Shown: positions 1-13,295, numbered from the stretch's first letter. The stretch: 64,000 bases of DNA from Peptoniphilus sp. BV3C26 (GCF_000478985.1 NZ_AWXB01000057.1:1-64000), one strand, 5' to 3'. Numbers and translations are program-made. The notes: generated by a model from the letters alone, not told the origin.

Positions 1-17
1 CCATGTTATTTTTCTTG

Positions 18-23
18 TGTCAA
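18..23 (-). promoter_or_regulatory. Possible -35 element of a promoter leaving the window
   Basis: A perfect TTGACA lies on the minus strand 18 bases from the window edge, after the V-ATPase terminator. Its -10 box and the gene it would serve fall outside the window, so this is only a hint that a new transcription unit starts there. Positions 24-82 hold only A/T-rich sequence with no gene. Confidence 0.3.
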
Positions 24-82
24 TTGTTTATTTTCTTTTTTCTTTTTATTTTTTTCTCTTTTTTTATCATTTTTTTCCTATT

Positions 83-114
83 AAAAAAGAGACTGCTTTT
101 GCAATCTCTTTTTT
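83..114 (-). terminator. Terminator of the V-ATPase operon
   Basis: Inverted repeat with arms at 83-96 and 101-114 (GAGACTGC against GCAATCTC, one G-U pair in the minus-strand RNA), a 4-base loop and a U run. It lies directly after the stop of the subunit D gene. Confidence 0.85.
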
Positions 115-118
115 GTTT

Positions 119-805
119 TTAAATTGTTATTTCTTCTGTTTTTCTTTCAACTTTCGGCTCTTTTGTTTCTTCTTTTGATATTATGTCTTTTACTTTCATA
201 AGCCTTGTTATGTTTGCTCTTTCATTTTCGTCTAATTTCTGTCTTATGAATTTTATTGTGTCTTGTAAATCGGGTATTGTTTTGTATTCCAGAGCATTTA
301 CACGCCTTCTGGTCTTTTCTATTTCATCTGCCATTAGTTGTGATGATTTTTCTATCTGGGCAAGTTCTAAAAGTCTGTCCATTACTTTGTTGAGTTTGTC
401 TATGGTATCGTCAAGATCAGATGTGGTTTGGCTATATCCGTAAGGATAGAAAGACCCTGTTTCTGATAGTTTTTCACTTTGAAATTTCATTACTGGTATT
501 TCTACACTCATTACGTTTTTTGTTTTAATGTCCACTTTTGTTGTTCTTGTAGGCATGGCTACTGCTTCTTTTAACATTTCAGGGCTCATTAAGGCTGAGG
601 CAAGAAGAAAATCTGAAAAGGAGCCGGCTAGTTCTTTTTCTACTTCTTCACGAAGTTTTTTGTTTTCTTTTATAATGTCTATAAATCTGCGCATTAATTC
701 ATCTTGCTTGTCTTTTAAAAGTTTGTGACCTCGTGTTGAAGTTTCCAATCTTCCCTTTAAGGTTGATAAATTCATCCTTGTGGGGTTGACTTTGAGTATT
801 GCCAT
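119..805 (-). CDS. ntpD: V-type ATP synthase subunit D
   Basis: Central rotor stalk subunit of the V/A-type ATPase, 228 residues, a normal family length. The N-terminal motif [15 protein letters not shown] and the later coiled-coil ([15 protein letters not shown]) are family signatures; the two long helices form the shaft inside the A3B3 head. The charged C-terminal tail ([15 protein letters not shown]) is variable in the family. It is the last gene of the operon, touches the subunit B stop by one base and is followed by a terminator. Confidence 0.97.
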   Translation of the reverse strand: MAILKVNPTRMNLSTLKGRLETSTRGHKLLKDKQDELMRRFIDIIKENKKLREEVEKELAGSFSDFLLASALMSPEMLKEAVAMPTRTTKVDIKTKNVMSVEIPVMKFQSEKLSETGSFYPYGYSQTTSDLDDTIDKLNKVMDRLLELAQIEKSSQLMADEIEKTRRRVNALEYKTIPDLQDTIKFIRQKLDENERANITRLMKVKDIISKEETKEPKVERKTEEITI

Positions 806-2190
806 TAATTTTCAACTCCTCCACCGGAAAGATATTTGTCAAGCAACTTGTCGCTTATTCTCTTAAGTTCGCTTCTTGGTATTATTTTTAATAAATCCCA
901 ACCTGTGTTTAAAGTGTCTTCTATAGTTCTGTTTGTGTAATATCCTTGATTTACATATTTTTCTTCAAATTTTGTTGCAAATTTTGCAAAGGCCTTATCT
1001 GAATCAGATAGGGCTGATTCTCCTAATATTACTGCTAATTCTTTTGCGTCTTTTCCTGATGTGTAGCCTGCATATATTTGGTTCATTGTGTCTGCATGGT
1101 CTTCTCGAGTTTTGCCTTTTCCTATTCCCTTGTCTTTAAGTCTTGATAGGGATGGAATTGCATTTATCGGAGGTTCTATGCCTTGTTTGTAAAGTTCTCT
1201 TGATAAGATTATTTGTCCTTCAGTTATATAACCTGTTAAGTCTGGTATTGGGTGGGTTATGTCGTCTTCAGGCATGGTCAATATTGGTATTTGTGTTATT
1301 GAACCAGGTTTTCCTTTTATTTTTCCGGCTCTTTCATAAATTGTTGAAAGGTCTGTGTATAGATAACCTGGATATCCTCTACGACCTGGTACTTCTTTTC
1401 TTGCTGCTGATACTTCACGAAGGGCTTCTGCATAGTTTGTCATGTCTGTTAGGATTACAAGTACGTGCATTCCCAAGTCAAATGCTAAATATTCTGCACA
1501 AGTTAAGGCCATTTTTGGAGTCGCAAGTCTTTCTATTGCCGGGTCATCTGCAAGGTTTACAAACAGTACTGCCCTGTCTATTGCTCCCGTTTCTGTAAAG
1601 TCATCAATAAAAAATTGTGCTTCTTCAAAGGTTATACCCATGGCTGCAAATACTACGGCAAATTTTTCTCCTGATCCCAATACTTTTGCTTGTCTTGCTA
1701 TTTGTGCGGCTACGTTATTATGAGGAAGTCCTGATCCTGAAAATATAGGAAGTTTTTGTCCTCTTACAAGAGTGTTTAGTCCATCTATTGTAGAGATTCC
1801 TGTTTGTATAAATTCAGATGGGTAGTCACGACTTGCAGGATTTATAGGCATTCCGTTTATATCAAGTTTTTTCTCTGGTATTATTTTAGGTCCGTTGTCT
1901 ATAGGTTGTCCTAATCCGTCAAAAACTCTTCCTATCATATCGGGACTTACTCCAAGTTCCAAGGGTCTTCCTAAAAATCTTACCTTTGTTTCTTTTAGGT
2001 TTATTCCTGCAGAACCTTCAAAGATTTGGACCATGGCTTTGTCGCCATTAACTTCTATTACACGGCCTCTTCTTTTTTCTCCGTTTTGAAGTTCTATGTC
2101 CACTAGTTCTTCATAGGTTACTCCTTCTACGCCTTCTACCGTCATCAAAGGGCCGACTACTTCAACTACTGATTTATATTCTTTAAGCAT
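805..2190 (-). CDS. ntpB: V-type ATP synthase subunit B (non-catalytic)
   Basis: Regulatory subunit of the A3B3 head, 461 residues. It resembles the alpha-type subunit: the P-loop position reads GSGLPHNN, lacking the Lys needed for hydrolysis, as expected for B. Conserved [26 protein letters not shown] and the Ser-Arg finger region [12 protein letters not shown] are all present. The start overlaps the 3' end of subunit A by 8 bases, indicating translational coupling. Confidence 0.98.
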   Translation of the reverse strand: MLKEYKSVVEVVGPLMTVEGVEGVTYEELVDIELQNGEKRRGRVIEVNGDKAMVQIFEGSAGINLKETKVRFLGRPLELGVSPDMIGRVFDGLGQPIDNGPKIIPEKKLDINGMPINPASRDYPSEFIQTGISTIDGLNTLVRGQKLPIFSGSGLPHNNVAAQIARQAKVLGSGEKFAVVFAAMGITFEEAQFFIDDFTETGAIDRAVLFVNLADDPAIERLATPKMALTCAEYLAFDLGMHVLVILTDMTNYAEALREVSAARKEVPGRRGYPGYLYTDLSTIYERAGKIKGKPGSITQIPILTMPEDDITHPIPDLTGYITEGQIILSRELYKQGIEPPINAIPSLSRLKDKGIGKGKTREDHADTMNQIYAGYTSGKDAKELAVILGESALSDSDKAFAKFATKFEEKYVNQGYYTNRTIEDTLNTGWDLLKIIPRSELKRISDKLLDKYLSGGGVEN

Positions 2191-3955
2191 CTTGTCTGCC
2201 CCCTTTTATTAATTCTTCCATATCTTCTTCTATCTTATCCATAAGTTGATCTAGTTTTTCCAATTGATCTTCCGGAATGTTTTTTGCTCTTGTAATTCTT
2301 TCTCTTACTGGCATCTTTTCAATTTCACTTAAATATATACCTTTATCAAGAGCTTTTAAGGCTTCTTGGTAAAATTTCAAAATAGCTTTCATCATTTTGT
2401 CTTGTTTTTCAAGAGAACAGAATGTGTCTATGTCGTGGAAGGCATTTTGTTGCAAAAAGTCTTCTCTCAATGATTTTGTTATTTCAAGTTTTAATTGGTC
2501 TTTTTCTGAAAGAGAATCTCTTCCTACTAATCTTACAATTTCAAGAAGGGCTGATTCTTCTTGTAAAAGAGACATTGCCTTTATTCTGTTTTGAGAAAAT
2601 TCTTTACTTATATGCTCATCAAAATATTTATCCATTTTTGCTTGATAAAGTGAATATGAATCTATCCAATTTATTGCCGGAAAATGTCTCTTGTAGGATA
2701 AGTCATAGTCTAATTTCCAAAATACTTTTACAATTCTTAAAGTTGATTGACTTACCGGTTCTGAAATATCTCCTCCTGGAGGTGATACTGCACCAATTGC
2801 TGTAAGGGCTCCTTCTCTGCCATCGTTTCCATTACATACAACACGTCCTGCTCTTTCATAGAACTGAGCAATACGGGATGCCAAGTATGCTGGATATCCT
2901 TCATCACCAGGCATTTCTTCAAGACGACCGCTCATTTCACGAAGAGCTTCCGCCCAACGAGATGTGGAGTCCGCCATCATAGCTACTGAGTAACCCATAT
3001 CTCTATAGTATTCTGAAATTGTTATTCCTGTGTAAATTGAAGCTTCGCGGGCTGCTACGGGCATGTTTGAAGTGTTTGCTATTAAAACTGTTCTTTTCAT
3101 TATAGATTGACCTGTTGAAGCATCTATAAGTTCTGGAAATTCCATAAGAACGTCCGTCATTTCATTTCCACGTTCTCCGCAACCTACATATACAACTATT
3201 TGAGCATCTGCCCATTTTGCAAGTTGATGTTGTACAACTGTTTTACCTGAACCGAAAGGTCCCGGAATCGCAGCTGTTCCTCCCTTCGTTACTGGGAAAA
3301 ATGTATCTATTACTCTTTGTCCTGTGATTAGTGGTGTGTTTGGGTCAATTTTTTCTTTATAGGGTCTACCAACTCTTACTGGCCATTTTTGAATCATGGT
3401 AAGTTCTTTATCGCCCTTTTCAGTTTCTATAATTGCTATTACATCATCAACATGGTAGTCGCCTTCGGCTTTTATTTCTTTTACTTTTCCCTTTATTCCA
3501 TTAGGTACCATTATTTTATGAAGTACTACAACAGTTTCTGGAACTGTTCCTAAAACATCTCCAGCCTCCACTGGGTCTCCAACTTTTACTAAAGGTGTAA
3601 AAGTCCATTCTTTTTCTCTATCAAGAGCCTTAACTTCAACGCCCTTTCTTAAAAAATCCCCTGCCTTATCTTTTAAAACTTCAAGAGGCCTTTGAATACC
3701 ATCATACATTTGTTCAATAAGGCCCGGTCCAAGCTCAACGCTAAGGGGAGAACCTGTGCTTAATACTATATCTCCAACACCGATACCTGTAGTTTCTTCA
3801 TAAACTTGAATTGAGGCTTTGTCACCTCTCATCTCTATAATTTCACCAATAAGTTTATTTTCTGATACTTCAACAACGTCATAAACATTGGCATCTTCCA
3901 TACCGCTTGCAACTACTAAGGGTCCGGATACTTTAATTACTTTTCCTGTTTTCAA
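2183..3955 (-). CDS. ntpA: V-type ATP synthase catalytic subunit A
   Basis: Catalytic nucleotide-binding subunit, 590 residues. The Walker A motif GPFGSGKT is at residues 232-239, the non-homologous A-subunit insert (about residues 110-190) precedes it, and [14 protein letters not shown] and the C-terminal helical domain follow. It hydrolyses or makes ATP with B as partner. Start ATG is preceded by GGAGGAGC-type sequence, 13 bases downstream of the subunit F stop. Confidence 0.98.
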   Translation of the reverse strand: MKTGKVIKVSGPLVVASGMEDANVYDVVEVSENKLIGEIIEMRGDKASIQVYEETTGIGVGDIVLSTGSPLSVELGPGLIEQMYDGIQRPLEVLKDKAGDFLRKGVEVKALDREKEWTFTPLVKVGDPVEAGDVLGTVPETVVVLHKIMVPNGIKGKVKEIKAEGDYHVDDVIAIIETEKGDKELTMIQKWPVRVGRPYKEKIDPNTPLITGQRVIDTFFPVTKGGTAAIPGPFGSGKTVVQHQLAKWADAQIVVYVGCGERGNEMTDVLMEFPELIDASTGQSIMKRTVLIANTSNMPVAAREASIYTGITISEYYRDMGYSVAMMADSTSRWAEALREMSGRLEEMPGDEGYPAYLASRIAQFYERAGRVVCNGNDGREGALTAIGAVSPPGGDISEPVSQSTLRIVKVFWKLDYDLSYKRHFPAINWIDSYSLYQAKMDKYFDEHISKEFSQNRIKAMSLLQEESALLEIVRLVGRDSLSEKDQLKLEITKSLREDFLQQNAFHDIDTFCSLEKQDKMMKAILKFYQEALKALDKGIYLSEIEKMPVRERITRAKNIPEDQLEKLDQLMDKIEEDMEELIKGGRQDA

Positions 3956-3968
3956 TAAAGCTCCTCCT

Positions 3969-4277
3969 TTATAAAATGTTGGAACCCACTGCTTTTTCTA
4001 CATTTTTATTAATTCTATCCATTCCGATATTAAGAGTACCTTTGTTGGAAGGAATTAAAATTACAGCGGGAACAACTTCACTATTATATCTTTCTATAGT
4101 CTCTTCAATAAGACTTGCTAATTGTTCTGTAATAAAGATTACGCCGTATCCATCTTTTGCAAGACTGTCAACTTGATGACGTGCATCGTCTTTGTTGTAG
4201 GCGACTCTTACGTCAACTCCCAGGGCCTTAAAAGCTAAAACAGAATCTTTATCTCCGACTACTGCTATTTTATACAT
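3969..4277 (-). CDS. ntpG: V-type ATP synthase subunit F
   Basis: Small rotor subunit (called NtpG in Enterococcus), about 102 residues, that binds subunit D at the base of the central stalk. The start [22 protein letters not shown] is typical of the family, so I use the inner ATG rather than one three codons upstream. The start overlaps the end of subunit C by 8 bases. The Rossmann-like fold and [10 protein letters not shown] segment match the family. Confidence 0.94.
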   Translation of the reverse strand: MYKIAVVGDKDSVLAFKALGVDVRVAYNKDDARHQVDSLAKDGYGVIFITEQLASLIEETIERYNSEVVPAVILIPSNKGTLNIGMDRINKNVEKAVGSNIL

Positions 4278-5271
4278 AAGTCTCACGCAACCTTTCTCTA
4301 ATAAAATCTGGTGAAAGATCGTTGAGTTTTGAAATTAAAATAATTCTTAAATTTTTAATCTCTATTTCTTTGGCATATCCATAAGCAAAGACAACTTCCG
4401 GACCATAAGTAATTTTTTTACTTTCCTTTACAAGTTCCGTTAAATAATTGTCCATTTCAAGTTCAAATTTTGAAAGAGAATCTGTTTTTTCATACTCTTC
4501 AATTCCCCTTGCAATATATTTTGCAGAATCTAAGGAACGGAAAAGGGGCGATGCGGAATCTATATTTTTATTAAGATAGCCTTGATAGTCTTTTTTACTT
4601 ATGTTTCCACCATCTATAATTACTTTTTTCAAAAAATTGAGATCTTTTCCTTGTTTTTTCAGCCTTAAAATAGTCTTTATATTTGTAAAATCAATTAAAG
4701 CAAGTAAATATTTTTTAAATAGATCTATGCCACTTTTTTCTACAAGTTCATTTAAGTTTTCAAAATATTTTTTGTCAATATAAATATCAATATCTTGAGG
4801 ATCTTTTGTTTCCTCATAGATGTCTATTGCTTTTCTACAAATTAAATAAAGTTCTTCATAACTTGTGGATCTATTGTCTTTTTCTAAGTCCTCTCTTAAA
4901 GTTTTAATTCTTATATTGCCAATTTCAATATACATATCCCTATAATCTTCATTTTGAATTTTTTCCTTTAAAAGAACCTTTAAATTGTGATAAAGGTATT
5001 TTAAAGTAATTAAATCTATAGGAAGAGAGTCCTTAGATACAGAATAAAGCTCGTCAAAAAATCTTTGATTTTCCATTTTTAGAGCTTCTTCATAATCTTC
5101 AACCCTATCAAGTTTGTTAATATAAGTCTGATAGTTTGAATCACTTAAATAACGAAGAGTTTCATCAAGGTTTGATGCCTCAATAAGCCTTTCCATATAC
5201 TGCTTGCTAAGCAGCTTTTTTTCCAAAACTCTAATGGTAGAAGAAACTTGGATAAATTTTTCTCTATCCAT
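4270..5271 (-). CDS. ntpC: V-type ATP synthase subunit C (AC39/V0d type)
   Basis: Funnel-shaped subunit that links the membrane c-ring to the central stalk, 333 residues, all-helical with the expected three-fold repeat. The sequence is divergent, but length, helical content, operon position between E and F and the C-terminal [11 protein letters not shown] motif support the call. Confidence 0.92.
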   Translation of the reverse strand: MDREKFIQVSSTIRVLEKKLLSKQYMERLIEASNLDETLRYLSDSNYQTYINKLDRVEDYEEALKMENQRFFDELYSVSKDSLPIDLITLKYLYHNLKVLLKEKIQNEDYRDMYIEIGNIRIKTLREDLEKDNRSTSYEELYLICRKAIDIYEETKDPQDIDIYIDKKYFENLNELVEKSGIDLFKKYLLALIDFTNIKTILRLKKQGKDLNFLKKVIIDGGNISKKDYQGYLNKNIDSASPLFRSLDSAKYIARGIEEYEKTDSLSKFELEMDNYLTELVKESKKITYGPEVVFAYGYAKEIEIKNLRIILISKLNDLSPDFIRERLRETYV

Positions 5272-5280
5272 TTTTCCCTC

Positions 5281-5832
5281 CTATCTTTGGGATAATTGAC
5301 TTGCAATTTGTCCTTCAAGGTCTTCTCTCATAAATTCTACAAGAGATGAAAAATCACCATTGTAAATAAGGTCATTTTCAACAAATGCAAAGCCACTTTC
5401 AACTGTTCTATCTGAAATTTTAAAGGGTAAATCCAAGGCTTTAACTTGATCCAACTTATCTTTTTGAACCATAATTTCAATGTCTTTACCTTGAAAATCC
5501 TTAAGATTTCTCTTTAAATATTTAATATAAGAATCTTTGTCAAGATTTTTAAGTTTATCTTTTACTCTTTCAAGGACCTTGTTTATTATTTCCTGACTTG
5601 CAGAAAGTTTTAAATCACGTGCCTTTAATTCTGCAGAGGTTAAAGTTTTTTCAACTAAAGCCTCGGCCTCTCTTTTAGTTTTTATTGTATTTAAAGCTGC
5701 AGAATCTTTTTCAGTTTCAATAGCTTCATCAATTATCCTTTGAGCCTTTTTTTCAGCTTCCTCTATAATTGAATCTGCTTGGGCTTTGGCATCGGATTTA
5801 ATTTTTTCTAAAATATTGTCTAAATTTGACAC
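5281..5832 (-). CDS. ntpE: V-type ATP synthase subunit E
   Basis: Peripheral stator stalk subunit, about 183 residues: a long N-terminal coiled coil (about residues 1-90, rich in A, E, K) and a globular C-terminus. I place the start at a GTG (5832) reading VSNLDNILEKIK, because AAAGGG sits 9 bases upstream. An earlier GTG at 5853 is in frame but overlaps subunit K and lacks such a site. Pairs with the G/H subunit. Confidence 0.9.
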   Translation of the reverse strand: MSNLDNILEKIKSDAKAQADSIIEEAEKKAQRIIDEAIETEKDSAALNTIKTKREAEALVEKTLTSAELKARDLKLSASQEIINKVLERVKDKLKNLDKDSYIKYLKRNLKDFQGKDIEIMVQKDKLDQVKALDLPFKISDRTVESGFAFVENDLIYNGDFSSLVEFMREDLEGQIASQLSQR

Positions 5833-5845
5833 CTTCTCACACCCT

Positions 5846-8250
<2,405 letters not shown>

Positions 8251-8264
<14 letters not shown>

Positions 8265-8574
8265 TCTCTACCAACCTCTTTACAATTTTGTCCACAATAG
8301 AATCTAAATCTTCATCTGAAATATTTTTAATTTTTCCAGATTCCCTTTTTGCCATTTTCAAAATTGGTTCCGATTTATTTTGCCCTTCTTCTCTTGCTGC
8401 TTTTAAAGTTTGAGAATTTTTTAAATCTTCTTCCTCCTTTATTTTTTTCCTTTCCTCTCGGGCTTTTAAATTTGCCTCATTAATTATTTGCGCCGCTCTT
8501 TGCTTTGCATCAGCAATTAATTTCTCAGCACTGTTTTCAGCTTCCTTAACTTTGTCAATAGCTTCAACTGCCAC
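8251..8574 (-). CDS. ntpF: V-type ATP synthase subunit G/H (peripheral stalk)
   Basis: First gene of the operon, about 107 residues, almost wholly coiled coil rich in A, E, K and R; partner of subunit E in the peripheral stalk (AhaH/NtpF-like). I choose the GTG at 8574 (VAVEAIDKVKEAE) because a GGAGGT Shine-Dalgarno sits at 8581-8586, six bases away; a TTG upstream would place that site inside the coding region. Confidence 0.85.
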
Positions 8575-8652
8575 ATCATCACCTCCCAAGATAACGATAT
8601 CTTAAAAAAATAACAATAAGTATTACTAAATCTTTTATTGTTCTTTGTTTTA

Positions 8653-8661
8653 ATTATAACA
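8653..8661 (-). promoter_or_regulatory. Extended -10 promoter of the V-ATPase operon
   Basis: Reading the minus strand, TGTTATAAT is a perfect TATAAT with the TGn extension, about 80 bases upstream of the first start codon. No good -35 is visible, as is usual for extended -10 promoters. The leader is A/T rich with no stable structure seen. The same nine bases occur before tig. Confidence 0.6.
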
Positions 8662-8776
8662 TTTAATAAAGCAAAAAAATATAAAAAGCCAAGGAAATCC
8701 ATAAATATATTTAGGACCAAATTTCTCATATTTTTTTATGATAAATGAAAATGTTTTCTATTTTCAAAATAAAAAT

Positions 8777-8803
8777 ACCCTTCCTAGGCTTAACAAGAAG
8801 GGT
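8777..8803 (-). terminator. Terminator after the L,D-transpeptidase gene
   Basis: Arms ACCCTTC (8777-8783) and GAAGGGT (8797-8803) followed, on the minus strand, by a T-rich run. It lies 18 bases beyond the stop codon that the frameshift-corrected transpeptidase would use (8821), which supports that longer end as the ancestral one. Confidence 0.8.
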
Positions 8804-8875
8804 TAAAAGTAAAAACTTATTTATTTTATAATTTTAAAATTGGGATCTGAAGAATCATAAACAACAACAGGCGTA

Positions 8876-10189
8876 TTAAGTGGGATTTTTTTCAAAAAAA
8901 AGTTTCATGTTTTCAGGAGGAGTGTTTACACATCCATGAGATCCTGCAACTTTATAAATCTGTCCTCCAAATTTATTTCTCCAAGTGGCATCATGAAGGC
9001 CACAACCAGACCAATTAAAAGGCATCCAATAATTTACATGACTTTTATAGTCTTCTCCGCTTAAAAATCTGTCCCTTTCTTTAGACCAAATGCGTCCTGT
9101 TCCCGTTGGGGTTCCATTATTTTTAGATGGATTGCCCGTAACTACATCTGATTCAATAATTAATTTTCCATCTTCATAGTACCACATGTGTTGCCTTGCT
9201 AAATCAATTTCAAGATATTTTCTTCCTATATCGTTTGGACCGTACTGACTTGCTTCAAGTTTATAATAAAGGGTCATTTCTTTATCCTTTTTTTCATTTA
9301 AAGCATTTATCAAACTTTTAGTGGAAGCCTCTATGTCTGTCAGCCAACCATATATGCCCCCTTTAACTATAGTGGGGCCTAAATTTGTTGCATAAAAATT
9401 TCTGTCCTTTTTAAAGGTATCATATTTATTTGAAAGCCCTCTTATATATGCCTTAACTTTTTCTCCATTAAGCATTAAACCCTGACCATCAAATTCATAT
9501 AAATCTGCAAGTTTTTCTCCTTGAAGGATCTCAGATTTTTCTCCAAATTTATAAGTAATTTTTAAATTTAACAGCTCATTTTTTTCATCTAAAACTTTCT
9601 TAAGTTCCGGATCATTTCTATATATTTTAGGTTTTAAATAAAATTCGTTTAAATCTAAATTTTCTTTACCATTTTCAATAGCTTCTTTTATTTCTTTAAA
9701 AGCATCTGCAACTTTTAAACTTGTCCCCTCAACTTCATCTTCAATTACAAATTTATTGTCCTTAAAAATAATCTCTGCGTCTTTTGGTTCTTCCATGTTT
9801 TTGAAGGCTCTTAAATTAAAAATTGCTTTTTCTAATTTTTCTTCATTATAATTGCTTTCATTTTTTAAATTATATTCATTGGGAACTAAGATGGAAATAA
9901 ACCAGTAAAAGGGATTTTGACTCACTTTGTCCTCTATAAGTTTATCTTCATAGTCAAAATCCTTTGAATCTATTCTTTCTCTGCCCCTTTTTGATTCTAT
10001 ATTCAAAAAATACTCGTCGGCTATTTTATCATAATTTTTCTTTAAATCAGCTATTTTCGTAAGGCCAAGATCATGACCATTTACTGTAGTAGATGGGAAA
10101 AAATAGTTGCTGAATATATAAATTCCCCCTACATAAATAAATAGCAAAAGTATAAATATGAATATAAGTGATTTTTTTATTGCCTTCAT
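8876..10189 (-). CDS. L,D-transpeptidase (YkuD family), C-terminus frameshifted
   Basis: Membrane-anchored cell-wall enzyme that makes 3-3 peptidoglycan cross-links. One N-terminal helix (FIFILLLFIYVGGIYIF), then a putative peptidoglycan-binding region (about 50-290), then the YkuD domain with the catalytic motif SHGCVN and its histidine GLHDA. The start at 10189 has GGAGG five bases upstream. As read, the protein ends FFEKNPT, but in the next frame the DNA continues IPLNTPVVVYDSSDPNF and stops at 8821, the usual end of this family. The break lies in paired homopolymers (T7 at 8886-8892, A8 at 8894-8901). The active site is intact. Confidence 0.9.
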   Translation of the reverse strand: MKAIKKSLIFIFILLLFIYVGGIYIFSNYFFPSTTVNGHDLGLTKIADLKKNYDKIADEYFLNIESKRGRERIDSKDFDYEDKLIEDKVSQNPFYWFISILVPNEYNLKNESNYNEEKLEKAIFNLRAFKNMEEPKDAEIIFKDNKFVIEDEVEGTSLKVADAFKEIKEAIENGKENLDLNEFYLKPKIYRNDPELKKVLDEKNELLNLKITYKFGEKSEILQGEKLADLYEFDGQGLMLNGEKVKAYIRGLSNKYDTFKKDRNFYATNLGPTIVKGGIYGWLTDIEASTKSLINALNEKKDKEMTLYYKLEASQYGPNDIGRKYLEIDLARQHMWYYEDGKLIIESDVVTGNPSKNNGTPTGTGRIWSKERDRFLSGEDYKSHVNYWMPFNWSGCGLHDATWRNKFGGQIYKVAGSHGCVNTPPENMKLFFEKNPT

Positions 10190-10206
10190 CTTTTCCTCCA
10201 TAACTA

Positions 10207-10235
10207 ATCTTAGCAAGCTCACATTTTTTTGTCTA
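10207..10235 (-). promoter_or_regulatory. Candidate promoter of the L,D-transpeptidase gene
   Basis: Minus-strand TAGACA (10235-10230), a 17-base spacer and TAAGAT (10212-10207). The predicted start of transcription would leave a very short leader holding the GGAGG site, so the assignment is weak. Confidence 0.35.
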
Positions 10236-10317
10236 TGGATTTAAAAAATTGTAATTAAATTGTTATCTTTGATGCTTTTTTTAAATTTTTTCTTAGATTT
10301 TTTATTTTTTCATAAAA

Positions 10318-10341
10318 AAATGACGCTTATTTGCGTCATTT
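10318..10341 (-). terminator. Terminator after floA
   Basis: Perfect arms AAATGACGC and GCGTCATTT with a 6-base loop, followed on the minus strand by a T7 run. It ends the nfeD-floA unit. Confidence 0.9.
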
Positions 10342-10348
10342 AATTTTT

Positions 10349-11350
10349 TTATTTGTTTTCTTGTTTATTTTTGTTTGGATCTGAAATTTTTGCTATTGCC
10401 TCTCTCATGTCAGTGTCTGATGATATGTTTTTAATTTTATAATAATCCAAAACTCCCAAGTTTCCATCTTTAAAGGCCTGTGCTATTGCAAGAGGAACTT
10501 CTGATTCAGCTTCTACTACTTTTGCTCTCATGGCTTCTACTTCAGCTTTCATTTCTTGTTCTCTTGCCAGTGCCATAGCCCTTCTCTCTGATGCCTTTGC
10601 TTCTGCAATTCTCTTATCAGCTTCAGCTTGATCAGTTTGAAGTCTTGCTCCTATGTTTCTTGCAACGTCAACGTCTGCTATATCTATAGAAAGTATTTCA
10701 AAGGCTGTTCCTGAATCAAGTCCTTTTTCAAGAACTACTTTTGATATGGAATCAGGGTTTTCCAAAACTGCCTTGTAAGTTGTAGATGAACCTACTGTTG
10801 TAACAATACCTTCACCAACTCTTGCAATTATTGTTTCTTCTCCTGCTCCACCTACTAATCTGTCAATGTTTGCACGAACGGTTACTTTTGCTTTTACTAT
10901 AACTTCTATTCCGTCTTGAGCTACTGCTGATATGTTGGGTGTTTCTATTACTTTAGGGTTTACTGATACTTGTACAGCTTCAAGAACATTTCTTCCTGCA
11001 AGGTCAATTGCAGCTCCTCTTTCAAATTGAAGGGGAATATTTGCTCTTTCTGCTGCTATAAGGGCATCTACAAGAGTGTTTACATTTCCTCCTGCAAGAT
11101 AGTGAGCTTCCATGCTTTCAATATTAAGATCAAGTCCTGCTTTTGTTGCCTTTATTAAGGGATTTACAATTTTTGCAGGCCTTACTCTTCTTAATCTCAT
11201 TCCTATTAAGGTTGAAATTTTAATCTTTACACCAGAAAAAAATGCTGTTATCCAAAGTCTAATGGGTACAAAGGAAAAAAATATTATTAATAATACAATT
11301 ACTATTAATATGACTCCTCCGCCCAAAAATCTTCCTATTATGCTTGGCAT
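10349..11350 (-). CDS. floA: Flotillin-like membrane scaffold FloA
   Basis: Homolog of Bacillus YqfA/FloA, 333 residues, organiser of membrane microdomains. An N-terminal hydrophobic stretch ([20 protein letters not shown]) anchors it; an SPFH/band-7-like domain follows ([30 protein letters not shown]), then a helical Ala/Glu-rich region ([23 protein letters not shown]). GGAGG lies five bases before the ATG. It overlaps nfeD by 13 bases, the usual pairing of these two families. Confidence 0.95.
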   Translation of the reverse strand: MPSIIGRFLGGGVILIVIVLLIIFFSFVPIRLWITAFFSGVKIKISTLIGMRLRRVRPAKIVNPLIKATKAGLDLNIESMEAHYLAGGNVNTLVDALIAAERANIPLQFERGAAIDLAGRNVLEAVQVSVNPKVIETPNISAVAQDGIEVIVKAKVTVRANIDRLVGGAGEETIIARVGEGIVTTVGSSTTYKAVLENPDSISKVVLEKGLDSGTAFEILSIDIADVDVARNIGARLQTDQAEADKRIAEAKASERRAMALAREQEMKAEVEAMRAKVVEAESEVPLAIAQAFKDGNLGVLDYYKIKNISSDTDMREAIAKISDPNKNKQENK

Positions 11351-12609
11351 ATATACCTCCTTACAAAAATATTTGTACCTTTGATTTCTGTTACTTCTAC
11401 TTCTTCATCTTTACTTATATAACCTATTTCGCTTATTGCTTCGTATTTTTTATCTCCTATTATTATATACCCCGTTGGCTTTAGAGGTGTAAGGCTCTTT
11501 CCTATTGAGCCTATTTCCACATTAGGTTTATCATGGCTGGAATATCCGAAGTCTGCACTTGTGGAGTTTCTTAATGTAATCTTTTGTATAAAGGGAGACT
11601 TTATTCCCTGTTTTACAAATACATAGCTTATTACCCCTCCCACAATCATGGAAGAAGCAACTCCCATTAAAGCAATGTCCAAGCTTCGCATTGTAAGTAC
11701 AAGTCCTATTACTATGGAAATTATTCCAAATATGCCTGGTAGTCCAAAACCAGGTATTATGGATTCAACTATAATTAGGGCAACTCCTATTAAAAATATA
11801 AAAATTGCATACTGATAAGAATTTCCAGCTAAAATATTTCCTAAAAAATAAAAGGCAAAGGCTAAAACTGAAATTCCTCCCGCTAAACCAAAGCCTGGAG
11901 AAAATATTTCTATTACAAAGGCTGCTACTGCTATTGTTAAAATTAAAGTTGAAATATATGGGTTTGAAATTAAATTCACGGCTTTTGCCAAAATTGGCAT
12001 TTTTAAATCTTCAGAACTTGTGATTCCTTCTTTTTGAAAAACTTCATTTAAGTCTTTACAAGTTCCGTCACTTACTCCAAAGTCCAAACTTTCTTTGGCA
12101 GTTAGATTTACAAGTTTTCCTTCCTTAGTAAGGCCATCTATAACAAGGTCCTTATCTGCCATAGCTTCAACAACTTTTGCATTTTTACCTCTTTTTTCTG
12201 CAGTATCCTTTAAAAGAGTCCTCCAAAAAGATATATTTTTTTCAGTTGCCGGTATGGTTTCTGCCGAACCTATAGTTGAATTTTCTGCCATATACAATTT
12301 TTCACAGGCTATACTTATTAAAACTCCCGCAGATTCTGCCTTGTTGTTAACAAAAGCTATTGTGGGTATTTTAGCATTTAAAATATAATTTTTTATTTTT
12401 TCCGCAGACTTTACGTAACCTCCATAGGTGTCAATCTCAAAAACTATGGAGGTTTTATTCGTTTCAGCTTTTTCTATTGACTCTTTTACAAAAGTCTCAG
12501 TAGCTCCATTGATCTCACCCTTTATAGGAACAATGAAGGCAAAATTTCCTTTTGCAAAAACATTTGTCATAAGAAGCAAAAGAATTATAATTGTGCTTAG
12601 TTTTTTCAT
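11338..12609 (-). CDS. nfeD: NfeD-family membrane serine protease, long form
   Basis: 423 residues: signal peptide, ClpP/S49-like protease domain (about 25-215) with the Ser motif [12 protein letters not shown], several membrane helices (about 215-350) and a C-terminal OB-fold NfeD domain ([18 protein letters not shown], with the KGTNIFV end). The family partners with flotillins, and floA follows with overlapping reading frames. A terminator-like hairpin of the preceding yqeY ends about 23 bases before the ATG, so expression may depend on readthrough. Confidence 0.93.
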   Translation of the reverse strand: MKKLSTIIILLLLMTNVFAKGNFAFIVPIKGEINGATETFVKESIEKAETNKTSIVFEIDTYGGYVKSAEKIKNYILNAKIPTIAFVNNKAESAGVLISIACEKLYMAENSTIGSAETIPATEKNISFWRTLLKDTAEKRGKNAKVVEAMADKDLVIDGLTKEGKLVNLTAKESLDFGVSDGTCKDLNEVFQKEGITSSEDLKMPILAKAVNLISNPYISTLILTIAVAAFVIEIFSPGFGLAGGISVLAFAFYFLGNILAGNSYQYAIFIFLIGVALIIVESIIPGFGLPGIFGIISIVIGLVLTMRSLDIALMGVASSMIVGGVISYVFVKQGIKSPFIQKITLRNSTSADFGYSSHDKPNVEIGSIGKSLTPLKPTGYIIIGDKKYEAISEIGYISKDEEVEVTEIKGTNIFVRRYICQA

Positions 12610-12631
12610 TTTGCCCTCCTTAAAAGAAAAA

Positions 12632-12656
12632 AAACCTAAGGTTAATCCTTAGGTTT
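12632..12656 (-). terminator. Terminator after yqeY, abutting nfeD
   Basis: Perfect 10-base arms AAACCTAAGG and CCTTAGGTTT, loop of 5 bases, then a minus-strand T8 run. It overlaps the yqeY stop and ends about 22 bases before the nfeD ATG, leaving room only for the ribosome site AAGGAGGG. Confidence 0.9.
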
Positions 12657-13098
12657 AATTTAATAGTTCAAGTGCAATACGATTAACCTGTTTGCCGTCA
12701 GCCTTTCCTTTAACTTTAGGCATGATATTCTTCATTAATTGTCCGATTTGTGCCTTTGATTCTATTTTAAGTTCTCCAATAGTTTCTTTTACTATTTCTC
12801 TTAGCTCATCATCAGTTAATTGTTTCGGCATGTAATCAAGCAAAATTTCCATTTCAGCTTTTGCTTGATCCACAAGGTCATCTCTATTACCTTTTTTAAA
12901 CTCTTCTATATCCGATTTTTTTTCTTTAAACTGTTTGGAAATTATGTCTAAAATCTGTTCATCGGTCATTTCGACACGTTCATCAACTTCACGCTGCTTT
13001 ATAGCTGCACGAATCATTGTTATGGTGTCCTTACGTAGCTTATCACGTTCTCTCATAGAAGTCTTAAGATCTTCCATAAGTTTATCTTTAAGTGACAT
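12655..13098 (-). CDS. yqeY: YqeY/GatB-like domain protein
   Basis: 147 residues, soluble and helical, a standalone version of the tRNA-binding tail of GatB. Conserved DLKTSMRERDKLRKDTITMIRAAIKQ and IGQLMKNIMPKVKGKADGKQVN identify the family. It follows rpsU by 14 bases, the common Firmicutes arrangement; the precise role in translation or tRNA handling is not settled. Confidence 0.95.
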   Translation of the reverse strand: MSLKDKLMEDLKTSMRERDKLRKDTITMIRAAIKQREVDERVEMTDEQILDIISKQFKEKKSDIEEFKKGNRDDLVDQAKAEMEILLDYMPKQLTDDELREIVKETIGELKIESKAQIGQLMKNIMPKVKGKADGKQVNRIALELLN

Positions 13099-13112
13099 CT
13101 ATACCACCTCTA

Positions 13113-13295
13113 TTAATATCTTTGATGTTTCTTTCTACGTGCTTCTTCAGATTTCTTTTTTCTTCTTACACTGGGTTTTTCGTAATGTTCTCTCTTTCTT
13201 ACTTCTTTAAGAACGCCGTTAGTAGCGCATTGTCTCTTAAATCTTTTAAGGGCGTTATCAAGAGATTCATTTTCTCCAACTCTAATTTCTGACAT
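13113..13295 (-). CDS. rpsU: 30S ribosomal protein S21
   Basis: 60 residues, very basic; begins [21 protein letters not shown] and has the [17 protein letters not shown] tail typical of S21, which joins the small subunit near the 3' end of 16S rRNA. GGAGGG precedes the ATG. First gene of the rpsU-yqeY unit. Confidence 0.98.
   Translation of the reverse strand: MSEIRVGENESLDNALKRFKRQCATNGVLKEVRKREHYEKPSVRRKKKSEEARRKKHQRY

Noticed and set aside
1143-1598. 151-codon plus-strand open frame opposite subunit B of the V-ATPase
   Set aside because: Leucine-rich, low-complexity translation, no ribosome site, entirely inside a strong conserved gene on the other strand.
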